A stretch of DNA of 14,199 nt from Rikenella sp. (GTDB lineage Bacteria > Bacteroidota > Bacteroidia > Bacteroidales > Rikenellaceae). Position 1 is the stretch's first letter, and the number at the start of each line of letters is the position of its first letter. The notes under the pieces were generated by a model. The model was not told the origin of the DNA and made no database searches. It worked only from the letters and a program-made list of their open reading frames with translations. This document shows, piece by piece, positions 1 to 8,134 of this stretch. The stretch covers positions 1-14,199 of the forward strand of contig JAIDFC010000082.1 in NCBI GenBank assembly GCA_029054535.1, given 5' to 3'. The translations under genes were made by a program, and so were the position numbers.

Positions 1-454
1 TAACCCGCTCAAGCCGCGGAGGCTCATCCTTTTTGGTATGCCCCAAAAAGGATGCAAAAAACGCATCCAAGGGAGCGTAGCCCCCTTGGCAATCCCCCCT
101 TTTCCCTTTCAGCAGTCGACGCATCGCCGATAACCGCGACCTCCGGTCGCGCGGTCGAAAAACAGTCTCTGACCGCGCGCAGGAATCTTCTCAAAGAGAG
201 ACCCAATAAAAGACGCGATGCGTCCGTCGCCCGCGGGAATTTCATCTCGATTTTGCTCTCGCAAAACGAGTGAAATTCCTTCTTAGGCGGGCGGGCGACG
301 GAACCGTGTTCGACTGGCCTCGGGCCTTCCGGCCGCAAAACCAAAACCCAACAAACAAACCTGCGCTGAGAACCCACAACCGGCGAAATTACGCCATCCA
401 AAAACAACCTCCGGCCAAACTCTGCGAAACCGTTGTAAAGTCAAGAAATAAAGG
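1..454. other. Non-coding stretch dense in inverted repeats
   Basis: No convincing gene is seen in about 450 bases. The stretch holds several separate inverted repeats: 25-36 with 43-54 (12 bp perfect, 6-base loop), 67-73 with 83-89 (7 bp), 135-141 with 145-151 (7 bp, 3-base loop), 212-216 with 220-224, and a long nested structure at 223-302 listed separately. An open frame runs on the minus strand across 24-407, but its product is Arg/Ser-rich, matches no family I recognise and lies over the hairpins, so I treat it as chance. The TAA at 1-3 could be the stop of a gene to the left. A structured intergenic repeat or a noncoding RNA is possible; neither is shown. Confidence 0.5.
223..302. repeat. 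Long nested inverted repeat (imperfect double hairpin)
   Basis: Outer arms 223-234 and 291-302 are perfect 12-base reverse complements. Inside them, 237-244 pairs with 271-278, 246-249 with 267-270 and 251-256 with 261-266, around a 4-base TCTC loop, with single bulged bases at 245 and 250. That makes 18 inner pairs plus 12 outer pairs within 80 bases, far more pairing than an ordinary intergenic region would show. No T-run follows on either strand, so it is not a standard intrinsic terminator. It could be a small interspersed repeat, a structured RNA or a remnant of a mobile element. Confidence 0.6.
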
Positions 455-462
455 TAACTTTA
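433..462 (+). promoter_or_regulatory. Likely Bacteroidetes-type promoter for the M16 peptidase gene
   Basis: TTG at 433-435 is followed after 19 bases by TAACTTTA at 455-462, close to the Bacteroidetes consensus TTTG / TAnnTTTG (one mismatch in the -7 box). Transcription would start near 468-470, leaving a leader of about 35 bases before the ATG at 505. A purine-rich GGAAAGAA lies at 491-498. Confidence 0.45.
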
Positions 463-504
463 GCCTTATTTTCAAGACGCAAACCCAATCGGAAAGAACA
501 GCCT

Positions 505-3342
505 ATGAAACGTTATCTGTATTTTACAGTTTGCCTGTTGTCCGCCGCGTGGATCGGCACCGCAGCCCCGAGCTTCGCCCAACGACCGACCGCCGGCGAA
601 ACCGTACCGGTCGACAGCAGCGTTCGTGTCGGGACCCTGCCCAGCGGCATCACCTACTACCTCAAACACAACGCCAAGCCCGCTCAGCGCGCCGACTTCC
701 ACATCTATTATAAAGTCGGCGCGATCCAGGAAGAGGAGTCGCAGAACGGCCTGGCCCACTTTCTGGAACACATGGCCTTCAACGGGTCGGACCACTTCCC
801 CGGGAACACGATGATCGACTGGCTGTCGAGCATCGGGGTTCGCTTCGGCGAGAACCTCAACGCCGCCACGGGGCAGGAACAGACCACATATATGATTACG
901 AACGTCCCGTTGACACGGCCCGGGATCGTCGACTCGACTCTGTTGATCCTGCACGACTGGGCCGGACACATCACCCTCGCCGACGCCGATATCGACAAGG
1001 AGCGCGGCGTGATTATCGAAGAGTGGCGACAGGGAAACACCGCCAATCGGAGAATTGTCGAACAGCAGTTTCCGGCCTGGTTCAACGGTTCGTTGTACGG
1101 GCGGCGGAACGTAATCGGGAACCCGGAGATTCTTCGGACATTCGAATACCAGGAGTTGCGGGATTTCTACAGGAAATGGTATCGGCCCGACCTCCAAGCT
1201 TTCGTGATCGTGGGGGATTTCGACGTGGACAGCATGGAACAGAAGTTGCACCGCACGATGGCCGACCTACAACCGGCCGCCGTGCGGACGCCCAAAGCAA
1301 TCATTACCATTCCCGACAACGAACAGCCGTTGGTTTCGGTGGTCTCCGATCCGGAGTTGACCGCCACCTCCGTTCTGTTGATGTTCCGCGAACGTCCGCT
1401 GACCGATCGTTACCAAGGGATGGAACGCCTCTTTTACGAATACATCCATGCGTTGGCTGCTCGAATGGTGAACGACCGTCTGAGCGAACTGGCTCGTCAG
1501 GAAGACGCGCCGTTTTTGGGAGCCGGCGGAGGCTATAACGCAGTGGTGCAACCGTTCGACGCCTTTCTGCTCTCCGGGACAGCCCGCGAGGGAGAGGCTT
1601 TGCGGACTCTGGAAGCCTTGTACACCGAGGCGTATCGTATGCAACGCGGCGGTTTCACCCGGTCGGAACTGGATCGGGCCAAGGCCGAGATCATGCGCGG
1701 TACGGAAAGCTACTTCGAGAACCGCAACGACCGTAAAAACGGCGAGTTTGCGAACAGCTATATGGAGCATTTCGAGAACGGCGCTCCGTACCTGACCCCG
1801 GAACAGGACTTGCGGATCACCCGTCGGATACTGGACGCCATTACGCTCGAGGAGGTGAACGCCGCCGCTGCCGCGTGGGTACACGACCGGAACAGCGCGA
1901 TCATGCTGGCCTTGCCGGCCAAAGAGGGAGTTTCGTTGCCGACCGAGTCGGAGGTGCTGGCGGTGGTCGAGGCGGTGAAAGACAAAGAGATCGCCGCTTA
2001 TACGGAGACGCTGCAGAACGGCACGCTGCTGGACCCGTCGACACTGAAAGGATCGCGGACCGTGCGGAGTCAGGAAGGCGCTTTCGGCTCGACGGTGCTG
2101 ACCTTGCGGAACGGCGTCCGGGTGATCGTCAAACCGACCGAGCTGAAGGCCGACGAAGTGCTGATGAGCGCTTTCCAGAGGGGCGGGACCTCGACCGTGG
2201 CAGAGCCCGAAGACCTCTACAACATCGGGATGCTGCCGGCCTTGGTCGGACAGTGCGGCGTGGGAGATTTCTCGCGCACGGAGCTGGACAAACTCCTGAC
2301 CGGTAAACTGGCCTCCGTCCGTCCGACGATCGGATCGCTGTCGCAAGGCTTCAACGGGAGCTGCTCGCCGAAAGACCTGGAGACCCTTCTGCAACTCGTC
2401 TACCTCTACGCCACCGCACCGCGGTTCGAACCGAGCGACTGGAACGTCCTGCTGAACCAATACCGCTCGCTGTTGCCGAGCATGGTCTTGAACCCGAACT
2501 ACATCCTGCAAGACAGCTTGTTACAGACGGTCTACGGCCACAATCCGCGCGTTTTCATGCTCCTGAGCGAACGGGTGCTGGAGACGGTCTCGCTGGAGCG
2601 GACCACGGAACTCTACCGCCGCTTCTTCTCGAACGCCGACGGCATGACATTTCTCTTCGTGGGGAACATCTCGGTCGATTCGCTGCGGCCGCTGGCCGAA
2701 CGCTACCTGGGTTCGCTGCCGACAGCACGGCGGAAACAGGCGCCGCAATGGGGCGAACATTTGGTCCTGCCGGTTCCAGGCGTCGTGCAGAATGTCTACA
2801 AAACACCGATCCAAACGCCTAAAGTTACGGCCGTCGAGCTCTACTCCGGCGACCTGCCCTACTCGCTGGAACGGAACCTCAATCTGGAGGCGATCCGTTA
2901 CATCCTCGAGATGCGTTACACGAAATCGATCCGCGAGGAACATGGCGGAACCTACGGCGTGAGCGTTTCGCTGACCAACCAGAAAGTTCCGCTGCCCCGG
3001 TTCTCCTACCAGATCTTCTTCGAAACGGACACGGATCGGATCGACGGACTGTTACCGCTGGTGGCCCAAGAGATCGAGGCGCTGTCGGTCGGCGGTGCAA
3101 CGGACGACGAGGTCTCCAAAACCAAAGAGTTTTTCCTGAAAAAATACCGCGACGGTTTGATTCACAACGGCACGTGGATGAACTACCTCTCGAACCGCTA
3201 CCTGTACGACAACGACCGGTACACGGGCTACGAAGCGGCGGTTCAGGCTCTGACGCCGGAGTCGATCCGACAGGCTGCCTCCGAGGCGTTCGGACAAAAC
3301 AACGTCTGCACGCTCATCCAGCTCCCGACCCAGAACGACTAA
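505..3342 (+). CDS. Secreted M16-family zinc metallopeptidase (insulinase/PqqL-like)
   Basis: A 945-aa exported peptidase, predicted to act in the periplasm or at the outer membrane on short peptides. Residues 1-26 form a signal peptide ending PSFA-Q. The catalytic inverted zinc motif HxxEH is at residues 85-89 (HFLEH), with the acidic ERGVIIEE segment at 166-173 supplying the third zinc ligand, at the spacing usual for the family. The second, non-catalytic M16 half is also intact: a VGNIS...LRPLAERYLGSLP stretch sits near 718-740, and the substrate-binding Arg/Tyr pair is at R810 and Y817 (REEHGGTYG). The length matches the two-halved, about 940-aa M16 proteins common in Bacteroidales. The ATG at 505 gives a complete signal peptide. 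It appears monocistronic, with its own promoter upstream and a strong hairpin 35 bases after the stop. The substrate cannot be read from sequence. Confidence 0.93.
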   Translation: MKRYLYFTVCLLSAAWIGTAAPSFAQRPTAGETVPVDSSVRVGTLPSGITYYLKHNAKPAQRADFHIYYKVGAIQEEESQNGLAHFLEHMAFNGSDHFPGNTMIDWLSSIGVRFGENLNAATGQEQTTYMITNVPLTRPGIVDSTLLILHDWAGHITLADADIDKERGVIIEEWRQGNTANRRIVEQQFPAWFNGSLYGRRNVIGNPEILRTFEYQELRDFYRKWYRPDLQAFVIVGDFDVDSMEQKLHRTMADLQPAAVRTPKAIITIPDNEQPLVSVVSDPELTATSVLLMFRERPLTDRYQGMERLFYEYIHALAARMVNDRLSELARQEDAPFLGAGGGYNAVVQPFDAFLLSGTAREGEALRTLEALYTEAYRMQRGGFTRSELDRAKAEIMRGTESYFENRNDRKNGEFANSYMEHFENGAPYLTPEQDLRITRRILDAITLEEVNAAAAAWVHDRNSAIMLALPAKEGVSLPTESEVLAVVEAVKDKEIAAYTETLQNGTLLDPSTLKGSRTVRSQEGAFGSTVLTLRNGVRVIVKPTELKADEVLMSAFQRGGTSTVAEPEDLYNIGMLPALVGQCGVGDFSRTELDKLLTGKLASVRPTIGSLSQGFNGSCSPKDLETLLQLVYLYATAPRFEPSDWNVLLNQYRSLLPSMVLNPNYILQDSLLQTVYGHNPRVFMLLSERVLETVSLERTTELYRRFFSNADGMTFLFVGNISVDSLRPLAERYLGSLPTARRKQAPQWGEHLVLPVPGVVQNVYKTPIQTPKVTAVELYSGDLPYSLERNLNLEAIRYILEMRYTKSIREEHGGTYGVSVSLTNQKVPLPRFSYQIFFETDTDRIDGLLPLVAQEIEALSVGGATDDEVSKTKEFFLKKYRDGLIHNGTWMNYLSNRYLYDNDRYTGYEAAVQALTPESIRQAASEAFGQNNVCTLIQLPTQND

Positions 3343-3376
3343 CCCGATCTATTTATACCTGATCGATTCTTTGTGC

Positions 3377-3421
3377 CGGAGGGTACTGTACTTTTCTTGA
3401 AAGAAAGTACAGTACCCTCCG
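3377..3421. terminator. Strong hairpin between convergent genes, probable bidirectional terminator
   Basis: Arms 3377-3394 and 3404-3421 are 18-base perfect reverse complements around a 9-base loop. The hairpin sits between the stop of the M16 gene (3342) and the stop of the convergent small minus-strand gene (3453), where a shared terminator is expected. There is no clear T-run on either side, so termination efficiency is uncertain. The loop itself is nearly self-complementary (TTCTT/AAGAA), which would lengthen the stem. Confidence 0.65.
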
Positions 3422-3452
3422 ATCGGATAAAACGGATACCCTCGTGCGGTTT

Positions 3453-3629
3453 TCAGAACCTTCGTACGGTGCTTTTTCGGAAGTAGAAGATGCGCCGGTG
3501 GTAGGTCCGTCCGGAGTGTTTGTCGAAGAGGCAGTAAATCCCCTCCGCCGCCTGGCGCGCCAGACGCAAAGCACCGTTACAGCCGAACAAGGCAAGACAA
3601 CAGATAGTCCATAACAAGCCTCGTATCAT
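3453..3629 (-). CDS. Small putative lipoprotein (58 aa), unrecognised
   Basis: Reading the minus strand from the ATG at 3629 gives a 58-residue protein ending in TGA. Residues 1-17 look like a lipoprotein signal: a basic start (MIRG), a hydrophobic stretch (LLWTICCLALF) and a lipobox LFGC with the acylated cysteine at 17, followed by Asn. The mature part is about 41 residues and basic, with an aromatic core (GIYCLFDKHSGRTYHRR) and one more cysteine at 33. It starts 40 bases after the stop of the FtsX-type permease gene on the same strand and ends 31 bases before the strong hairpin, so it could be the last gene of that transcript. I recognise no family. The lipobox and the bounded position argue for a real gene; its small size argues for caution. 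Confidence 0.5.
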   Translation of the reverse strand: MIRGLLWTICCLALFGCNGALRLARQAAEGIYCLFDKHSGRTYHRRIFYFRKSTVRRF

Positions 3630-3669
3630 TGGATTCTTAACAACTTACAACATATTTATTTTAAGATAG

Positions 3670-5997
3670 TTATTCGTTTTTGAGTAACAGAACCGGATCC
3701 TGTCGTGTGGTTTTCCAACTTTGCAAAGTTGTGATAATGGATGTTACCAAAAGAACTATAACTCCGGAAAGCAAGAATACTCCCCAACCCAAGTTAATTC
3801 TATACGCAAAATTCTGAAGCCATTTATTCATAAAATACATAGCTATAGGAGTGGCGATAATGAATGCCAGACATACTTTCCGCGCTACTTGATAATTAAG
3901 CATCCACAGTATTTCGGGAATTGTCGCCCCATTAACTTTCCGAATGGCTATCTCCTTTGCTCTCTGCCGAACAAGATAAAGAGACATGGCAAAGATTCCC
4001 ATAATAAGAATCAAGCCGGTCAATGTGGTAAATGTGATCATCAATCGAGATAACTTCTTTTCTGCTGTATAACGATTGGCGATTTCTCGGTCGGCGAATA
4101 CCAAATCGGCCGGCTGGTTATTTGCGAATTCGGAATAAACCGTTTTAATCTTCTTGGCTGTTTCATATAAATCGACCGACGCGTGCATCTTAATAATGTA
4201 GGAAGAAGGTATCTCCTGGTCGGTCAATTTCCCGATCAGAAGAGGTTTGATGGGCGTATAGAGCGACGTCATGTTGAAGTCGTTCATAATGCCGGCTATA
4301 CCATACCCATTCGCATCGTTCATTCCGAACGTATAGGAGGTGCTGTCCCAGACCAAATGAGCCAGACCGGTATGATTGATATAAAAATTCGTTTGCGAAA
4401 ACGGATGCCCCGTCGGTTCGATATCGATGCCGAAAACCGAGAAGAACGCAGAATCCGTAAAATAGACCAGCGTACTTTTCGGTTCGCCGTTCTGCGAGAA
4501 CGACATATTGTTATTCATATTCACCGGATTACCCTGACAAAGCGATACCTCTTCTATCTCCGGAATCTGATGTAATCGACTTTTGAAAGCCGATATCGAA
4601 CTCGGTTGCCACAGGACATTCTCCAGAACGACAATTCTATTCGTATTAAATCCTACATCATGATGGATTAGAAAATGAGACTGACGCAACATCGTCAGAC
4701 TACAACCCAATAAACCAATGCATACCGCGTACTGGAATACCATGAATCCACCGGAGTATATTGTTTTTATTCGAAACTGAAAAGTCCGCTTGACGACTTG
4801 GATCGGTTTAATTCGCAGTATCTCCATAGCCGGAATCAGACCAGCCAGTATCCCGACACCAAGAACTGACAGAAAAGAAATAACAAATACTGATGAAGTA
4901 ATCTCAAAAGTTTGTTGCAAATCTGTAGATAACATATAACCAAAGAAGTCTTTCGTTATAGAGACCAACAGTATCGCCAATAAAAAAGCGACAATCGTCA
5001 TCACCATCGACTCGATAGTCATCTGCATCAACAAACGCTTGGTACTACATCCCATCAATCGTCTGATAGCGATCTCCTTTGCGCGGAAACCGGTTTGAGC
5101 AACCGTCAGGTTGACATAATTGATCATCGAGACGATCAGGATAAGGAGGGCAACCCCCAGATAAATCAGAACAAGCGTCCGGCTGTTCGTCCGGATATTC
5201 AGGCTGTTGATAATGGTATCCTGGAGAAAATAGACCTCTTTCAGCGGTACCAGCCTGACATTTTGCGAGAAACCGTCTTTAAACAGCCAATAATCTCGTT
5301 TTAGATCTTCTGTAATACGTTGTTTCTGACCTTGCAGATCGGCACCTTGTCTCTCCAACAGATACAAAGCAAAACTTGAATTCCCCCAGCTCTGTAATAC
5401 ATTCTGACCCTGAAATAAGGAAAGACTATTATAATTAACAATCAAATCGACTTTCGGGAAATGAGTATGGTGAGGGATATCGGACATGACACCCGTTATC
5501 ACGTGCTTCTGACCGTACAGCAACAACTCGTTCCCCACGGGGTCCGTACCGGCATAAAACCGATTCGCAAAAGCCCTCGAAATCACGACGGAATTTCGGG
5601 GAATCAAGACCTGCGAGGCTTCTCCGGCCTCCAGACCAAAAGAAAAGACCTCGAAAAACGAAGAATCGACAAAAGCCGTCTGAATTCGGATAATTGTCTG
5701 AGGATCGATCTCCACATTCAACTCCAAAGAAGTTGCCCGTACGAAATTCTCGATTTGCGGATAACGCTCCTTCAAATACGGGCCGACTGGATTAGCCGCC
5801 GTATAAGCTCTATCATGTCCGAACAGATAGATCCGGTCAGCGTTTGTATGGAATGTATCTACCGATAACTCTTGTTTGACATAGAAACCGAGTACGATGA
5901 CAAACATCAAAGAAATCGCAAAACCGAACAAGCAAATCGATGTGTACAGTTTATTGCGTTTCAGAAATTGAATGTACGTTCTGAAGAAAGAGTTCAT
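3670..5997 (-). CDS. MacB/FtsX-type ABC transporter permease (duplicated FtsX domains)
   Basis: A 775-aa inner-membrane permease of the two-module FtsX/MacB type common in Bacteroidetes. There are eight likely membrane segments: about 20-40, then a roughly 230-residue periplasmic MacB-PCD-like domain, 273-295, 329-349, 370-392 and 417-436, then a second periplasmic domain, and 652-676, 705-722 and 736-756. Each FtsX module carries the cytoplasmic coupling motif: KEIAIRRLMG at 307-316 and KEIAIRKVNG at about 681-690. Such proteins work with a separate ATPase in export of peptides, lipids or antimicrobials, or in mechanotransmission. No ATPase gene lies beside it here. I chose the ATG at 5997 (reads MNSFFRTYIQFLKRNK), the usual family start. 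The upstream in-frame ATG at 6036 lies inside a perfect TATGTTTG promoter box. Sampled stretches are AT-rich compared with the flanking conserved genes. Confidence 0.88.
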   Translation of the reverse strand: MNSFFRTYIQFLKRNKLYTSICLFGFAISLMFVIVLGFYVKQELSVDTFHTNADRIYLFGHDRAYTAANPVGPYLKERYPQIENFVRATSLELNVEIDPQTIIRIQTAFVDSSFFEVFSFGLEAGEASQVLIPRNSVVISRAFANRFYAGTDPVGNELLLYGQKHVITGVMSDIPHHTHFPKVDLIVNYNSLSLFQGQNVLQSWGNSSFALYLLERQGADLQGQKQRITEDLKRDYWLFKDGFSQNVRLVPLKEVYFLQDTIINSLNIRTNSRTLVLIYLGVALLILIVSMINYVNLTVAQTGFRAKEIAIRRLMGCSTKRLLMQMTIESMVMTIVAFLLAILLVSITKDFFGYMLSTDLQQTFEITSSVFVISFLSVLGVGILAGLIPAMEILRIKPIQVVKRTFQFRIKTIYSGGFMVFQYAVCIGLLGCSLTMLRQSHFLIHHDVGFNTNRIVVLENVLWQPSSISAFKSRLHQIPEIEEVSLCQGNPVNMNNNMSFSQNGEPKSTLVYFTDSAFFSVFGIDIEPTGHPFSQTNFYINHTGLAHLVWDSTSYTFGMNDANGYGIAGIMNDFNMTSLYTPIKPLLIGKLTDQEIPSSYIIKMHASVDLYETAKKIKTVYSEFANNQPADLVFADREIANRYTAEKKLSRLMITFTTLTGLILIMGIFAMSLYLVRQRAKEIAIRKVNGATIPEILWMLNYQVARKVCLAFIIATPIAMYFMNKWLQNFAYRINLGWGVFLLSGVIVLLVTSIITTLQSWKTTRQDPVLLLKNE

Positions 5998-6029
5998 GAT
6001 GACTATAACTATTTTGAACGTTAAAGTCT

Positions 6030-6037
6030 CAAACATA
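6030..6037 (-). promoter_or_regulatory. Putative -7 promoter box for the FtsX permease gene
   Basis: The minus strand reads TATGTTTG, an exact match to the Bacteroidetes -7 consensus TAnnTTTG. It lies 32 bases upstream of the chosen ATG at 5997. No TTG is found at the usual 19-21-base spacing (the nearest is 26 bases away), so only the -7 half is well supported. Confidence 0.35.
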
Positions 6038-6353
6038 CTAAAAAATCATCCTCCCCGGATAAACAATCAAAGAATATATACAAGCCCAACCGTGTGAGAT
6101 TTTATCCGAATCCGGTGATTTTGGCCGTCCGACTATTACTCTTTGGACAATCGGTCGCGAATCGATGCCGATACACCTTAAAGTGGCGATCCTAGTTGGA
6201 AAGCCTTTGTTAATCCAACCCATGTTTCTAAGATCTCGTATGAGTCTGTTGAACCGGCCCAAGTCTCAACAAATCGGGGCGTTTCGTACTCGCTACCGAA
6301 CAGCGCGCCCCTGTTCAGCAGTGATCTGAGAAAGAGCCGCCGGTTCTCGGGTA
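6038..6353. other. Intergenic gap with no supported gene
   Basis: About 316 bases between two minus-strand genes. A 74-codon open frame at 6038-6262 on the minus strand encodes a basic sequence that I do not recognise and do not support. Weak inverted repeats are present: 6251-6258 with 6339-6346 (8 bp) and 6298-6303 with 6311-6316 (6 bp, 7-base loop). The latter lies just downstream of the O-antigen-ligase-like gene but has no T-run. Confidence 0.4.
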
Positions 6354-8039
6354 CTATTCCTCATCCCCTCCCCTTCTAACAAGCTGGAAAGAGGAGCGTT
6401 CTCGCTCCTTCTGTTGTTCGAGAAGCCACTCCGCCGCAGAGCGACGTATGCGAATCGTCGTCGTATTGCCGACTTTCACCGGCATGGCCACGATCTTTCG
6501 GGTCATGACCTCTGCCGAGTCCACCAGGCCTGCCCGCAAATAGGCCCGAAACAAACCGTCGTAGGGCCGTAACCGAGACGGTATCATCTGCGACGCCCGG
6601 CGATAATAATCCGCAGCCCGGTCGATACGGTCCGCTTCGAGCAGCCGATCGCCCAGATCCGTATAAAACTCCGCGACCGGTAACTGCCGAGCCTGTCGCT
6701 CGAGCCACGGCAGATCGGACGGCGAAAAGTCGCGCATCCGGGCCGAAACCTTTTCCAAACGAGCGTAACGGTTCCGATCCGTTCCGCCGGCTCGACCGAT
6801 CGCACACAAGGCCGCCGCCCCGACAATTGCCACCGACAGCCCGACCGGCAAGGCCGCACGCAAAGAGATCGGCCGAACCGATACAACCGGACGGTTCGCA
6901 CATCGGGCCAAGATCGCCCCCAACAACACCCCGAAGGCCGGAAAGGTCAGCGGATAAGAAAACAGACCGAAGACCCCGATCCCCACCAACAACACCCTCC
7001 CCTGCCGTTGCGCCTCGGTCGCGCGACCACCCAAAGCCGCTCCGAGAAGCAACAACGCCAACACCCCTCCGACCGCGCCCTGTTCGCAGACGATGCCGAT
7101 CCATTCGTTGAACGGCACACTCACTTGGTCGGCAACGGCCGTGAAACGCGACTCGGGATTGCGGGCAAAATAGTCCCCCTGAGCCGGCATATAACGTTCT
7201 GGGAAGCTCCCCACGCCCTGCCCCAAAACCGGACGCCGGGCGATCAAATCGGCCGAGACGCGCCAAATCAACAGCCGCCCGTCGGCCGACTCTTTTTTGT
7301 AGTTGTAGAGAAAGATACAGCTGATTATAACCCCGATAAGGGTCGCTATTAGCATCGGGAGTTTGTATCGGCATTTTTTTGTGAAGAAAAAATAAAATAG
7401 TCCTGCACAGAAACCGACCCATGCAGCCCGGGAATCGGTCAGCCACAAGGCGATTCCGATAACGCTGCCGCCTCCGCCGAACAGGGCTGCCCGGATTTTG
7501 CGGCCGTTTTTCCAAGATTGCGCGGTCAGCACCGCCGCCGCCAGCGTCGCAACGCAGAGCCATCCGCCGAGCGGCCCCGGATTGGGAAACGAGCCCGTCA
7601 GCGCATAATACGAATGTCGGGAGGCGCCCCAACCGGCACATTGAGCGAAAGCCACCCCGCTTTGGACAAGCCCGGAGAGAAACATTGCGGGCAGTAATCC
7701 CGCCGTTCCCGCCACCCGGCAAAAACCATAGCCCGCAAGCCCCACGAGCCCGATCAACACCGGATACGGATCGGTCTCGCCCGGCCCGATGATCGCCACC
7801 TGCAAGATAAACCATCCGCCACACAACCCGATCGCCCCATCGACACCGCTCCAGAGCCATTCTTTCCGGGATCGTACGGTCAGCACCGCCGCCGCAAACA
7901 GCCCCAGGAGACCGCCGGACAACAGGAGCCTCACCGGAGTAACCGCCCCGCTCGCACCGGTGTCGATCACGGGCCAGCCCACGAGCAGCAGACCGAACAG
8001 GGCTTGCCCAAGGGTCGAGATGTGCGGAAGTCGTTTCAT
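6354..8039 (-). CDS. O-antigen ligase/Wzy polymerase-like membrane protein with C-terminal TPR
   Basis: A 561-aa polytopic inner-membrane protein. The N-terminal two thirds have about ten hydrophobic segments and the Wzy_C/O-antigen ligase landmarks: TGSFPNPGPLGG at 148-159, TDSRAAW at 201-207, GRLLIWR at 254-260 followed by PVLGQGVGSF at 270-279, and NEWIGIVCEQG at 311-321. The soluble C-terminal part (about 456-523) resembles tetratricopeptide repeats (LGDRLLEADRIDRAADYYRRA). Known members join or transfer lipid-linked glycans on the periplasmic side. The actual substrate here, glycan or protein, is unknown, and no other glycan-synthesis genes are in view. I chose the ATG at 8039. The frame also opens at a TTG (8060), but that TTG lies in the T-tract of the upstream hairpin. 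A second long open frame (6376-8088, same strand) overlaps almost entirely and is rejected because it shows no domain. The GC content is high, unlike the neighbouring genes. Confidence 0.82.
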   Translation of the reverse strand: MKRLPHISTLGQALFGLLLVGWPVIDTGASGAVTPVRLLLSGGLLGLFAAAVLTVRSRKEWLWSGVDGAIGLCGGWFILQVAIIGPGETDPYPVLIGLVGLAGYGFCRVAGTAGLLPAMFLSGLVQSGVAFAQCAGWGASRHSYYALTGSFPNPGPLGGWLCVATLAAAVLTAQSWKNGRKIRAALFGGGGSVIGIALWLTDSRAAWVGFCAGLFYFFFTKKCRYKLPMLIATLIGVIISCIFLYNYKKESADGRLLIWRVSADLIARRPVLGQGVGSFPERYMPAQGDYFARNPESRFTAVADQVSVPFNEWIGIVCEQGAVGGVLALLLLGAALGGRATEAQRQGRVLLVGIGVFGLFSYPLTFPAFGVLLGAILARCANRPVVSVRPISLRAALPVGLSVAIVGAAALCAIGRAGGTDRNRYARLEKVSARMRDFSPSDLPWLERQARQLPVAEFYTDLGDRLLEADRIDRAADYYRRASQMIPSRLRPYDGLFRAYLRAGLVDSAEVMTRKIVAMPVKVGNTTTIRIRRSAAEWLLEQQKERERSSFQLVRRGGDEE

Positions 8040-8050
8040 AGGGATTCCCA

Positions 8051-8125
8051 AAAGATACAAAAATCCCCGGCGCGGTTCGGTATGGCATGGGTGGGTTTGA
8101 TTTGCAATGCGAACGGCGCCGGGGA
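8051..8125 (-). repeat. 75-bp structured intergenic repeat, copy 1
   Basis: Matches 8788-8862 at 71 of 75 positions, and all four differences are transitions. It begins 10 bases after the stop of the 183-aa gene and runs to just before the start of the ligase-like gene. Its ends are 16-base inverted arms, described under the terminator entry. Confidence 0.85.
8059..8125 (-). terminator. Probable intrinsic terminator (repeat copy 1)
   Basis: On the minus strand, arm 8125-8110 pairs with 8079-8064 over 16 bases with a single C/C mismatch, and five T residues follow (8063-8059). The loop of about 30 bases contains a further short GCAT/ATGC pairing. It lies immediately downstream of the 183-aa gene, as expected for its terminator. 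The large loop is atypical. Confidence 0.6.
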
Positions 8126-8134
8126 TGCGTTATT

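Noticed and set aside
24..407. 127-codon minus-strand open frame with an N-terminal hydrophobic stretch
   Set aside because: The product is Arg/Ser-rich with no domain, runs through several perfect hairpins and has no promoter. Better explained as an open frame in GC-rich structured DNA, though it could be a multicopy repeat ORF.
1267..2511. 414-codon open frame antisense to the M16 gene
   Set aside because: Composition is rich in Arg, Gln and His, typical of antisense frames over GC-rich coding DNA. The sense frame has clear catalytic motifs.
6038..6262. 74-codon minus-strand frame upstream of the permease gene
   Set aside because: No recognisable domain or signal, and it ends directly at the permease's -7 box. 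Probably leader or spacer DNA.
6376..8088. 570-codon frame overlapping the ligase-like gene on the same strand
   Set aside because: No membrane or domain pattern, rich in Arg and Gly. The other frame has Wzy_C motifs, TPR and proper membrane segments. It is mentioned in findings for its length only.
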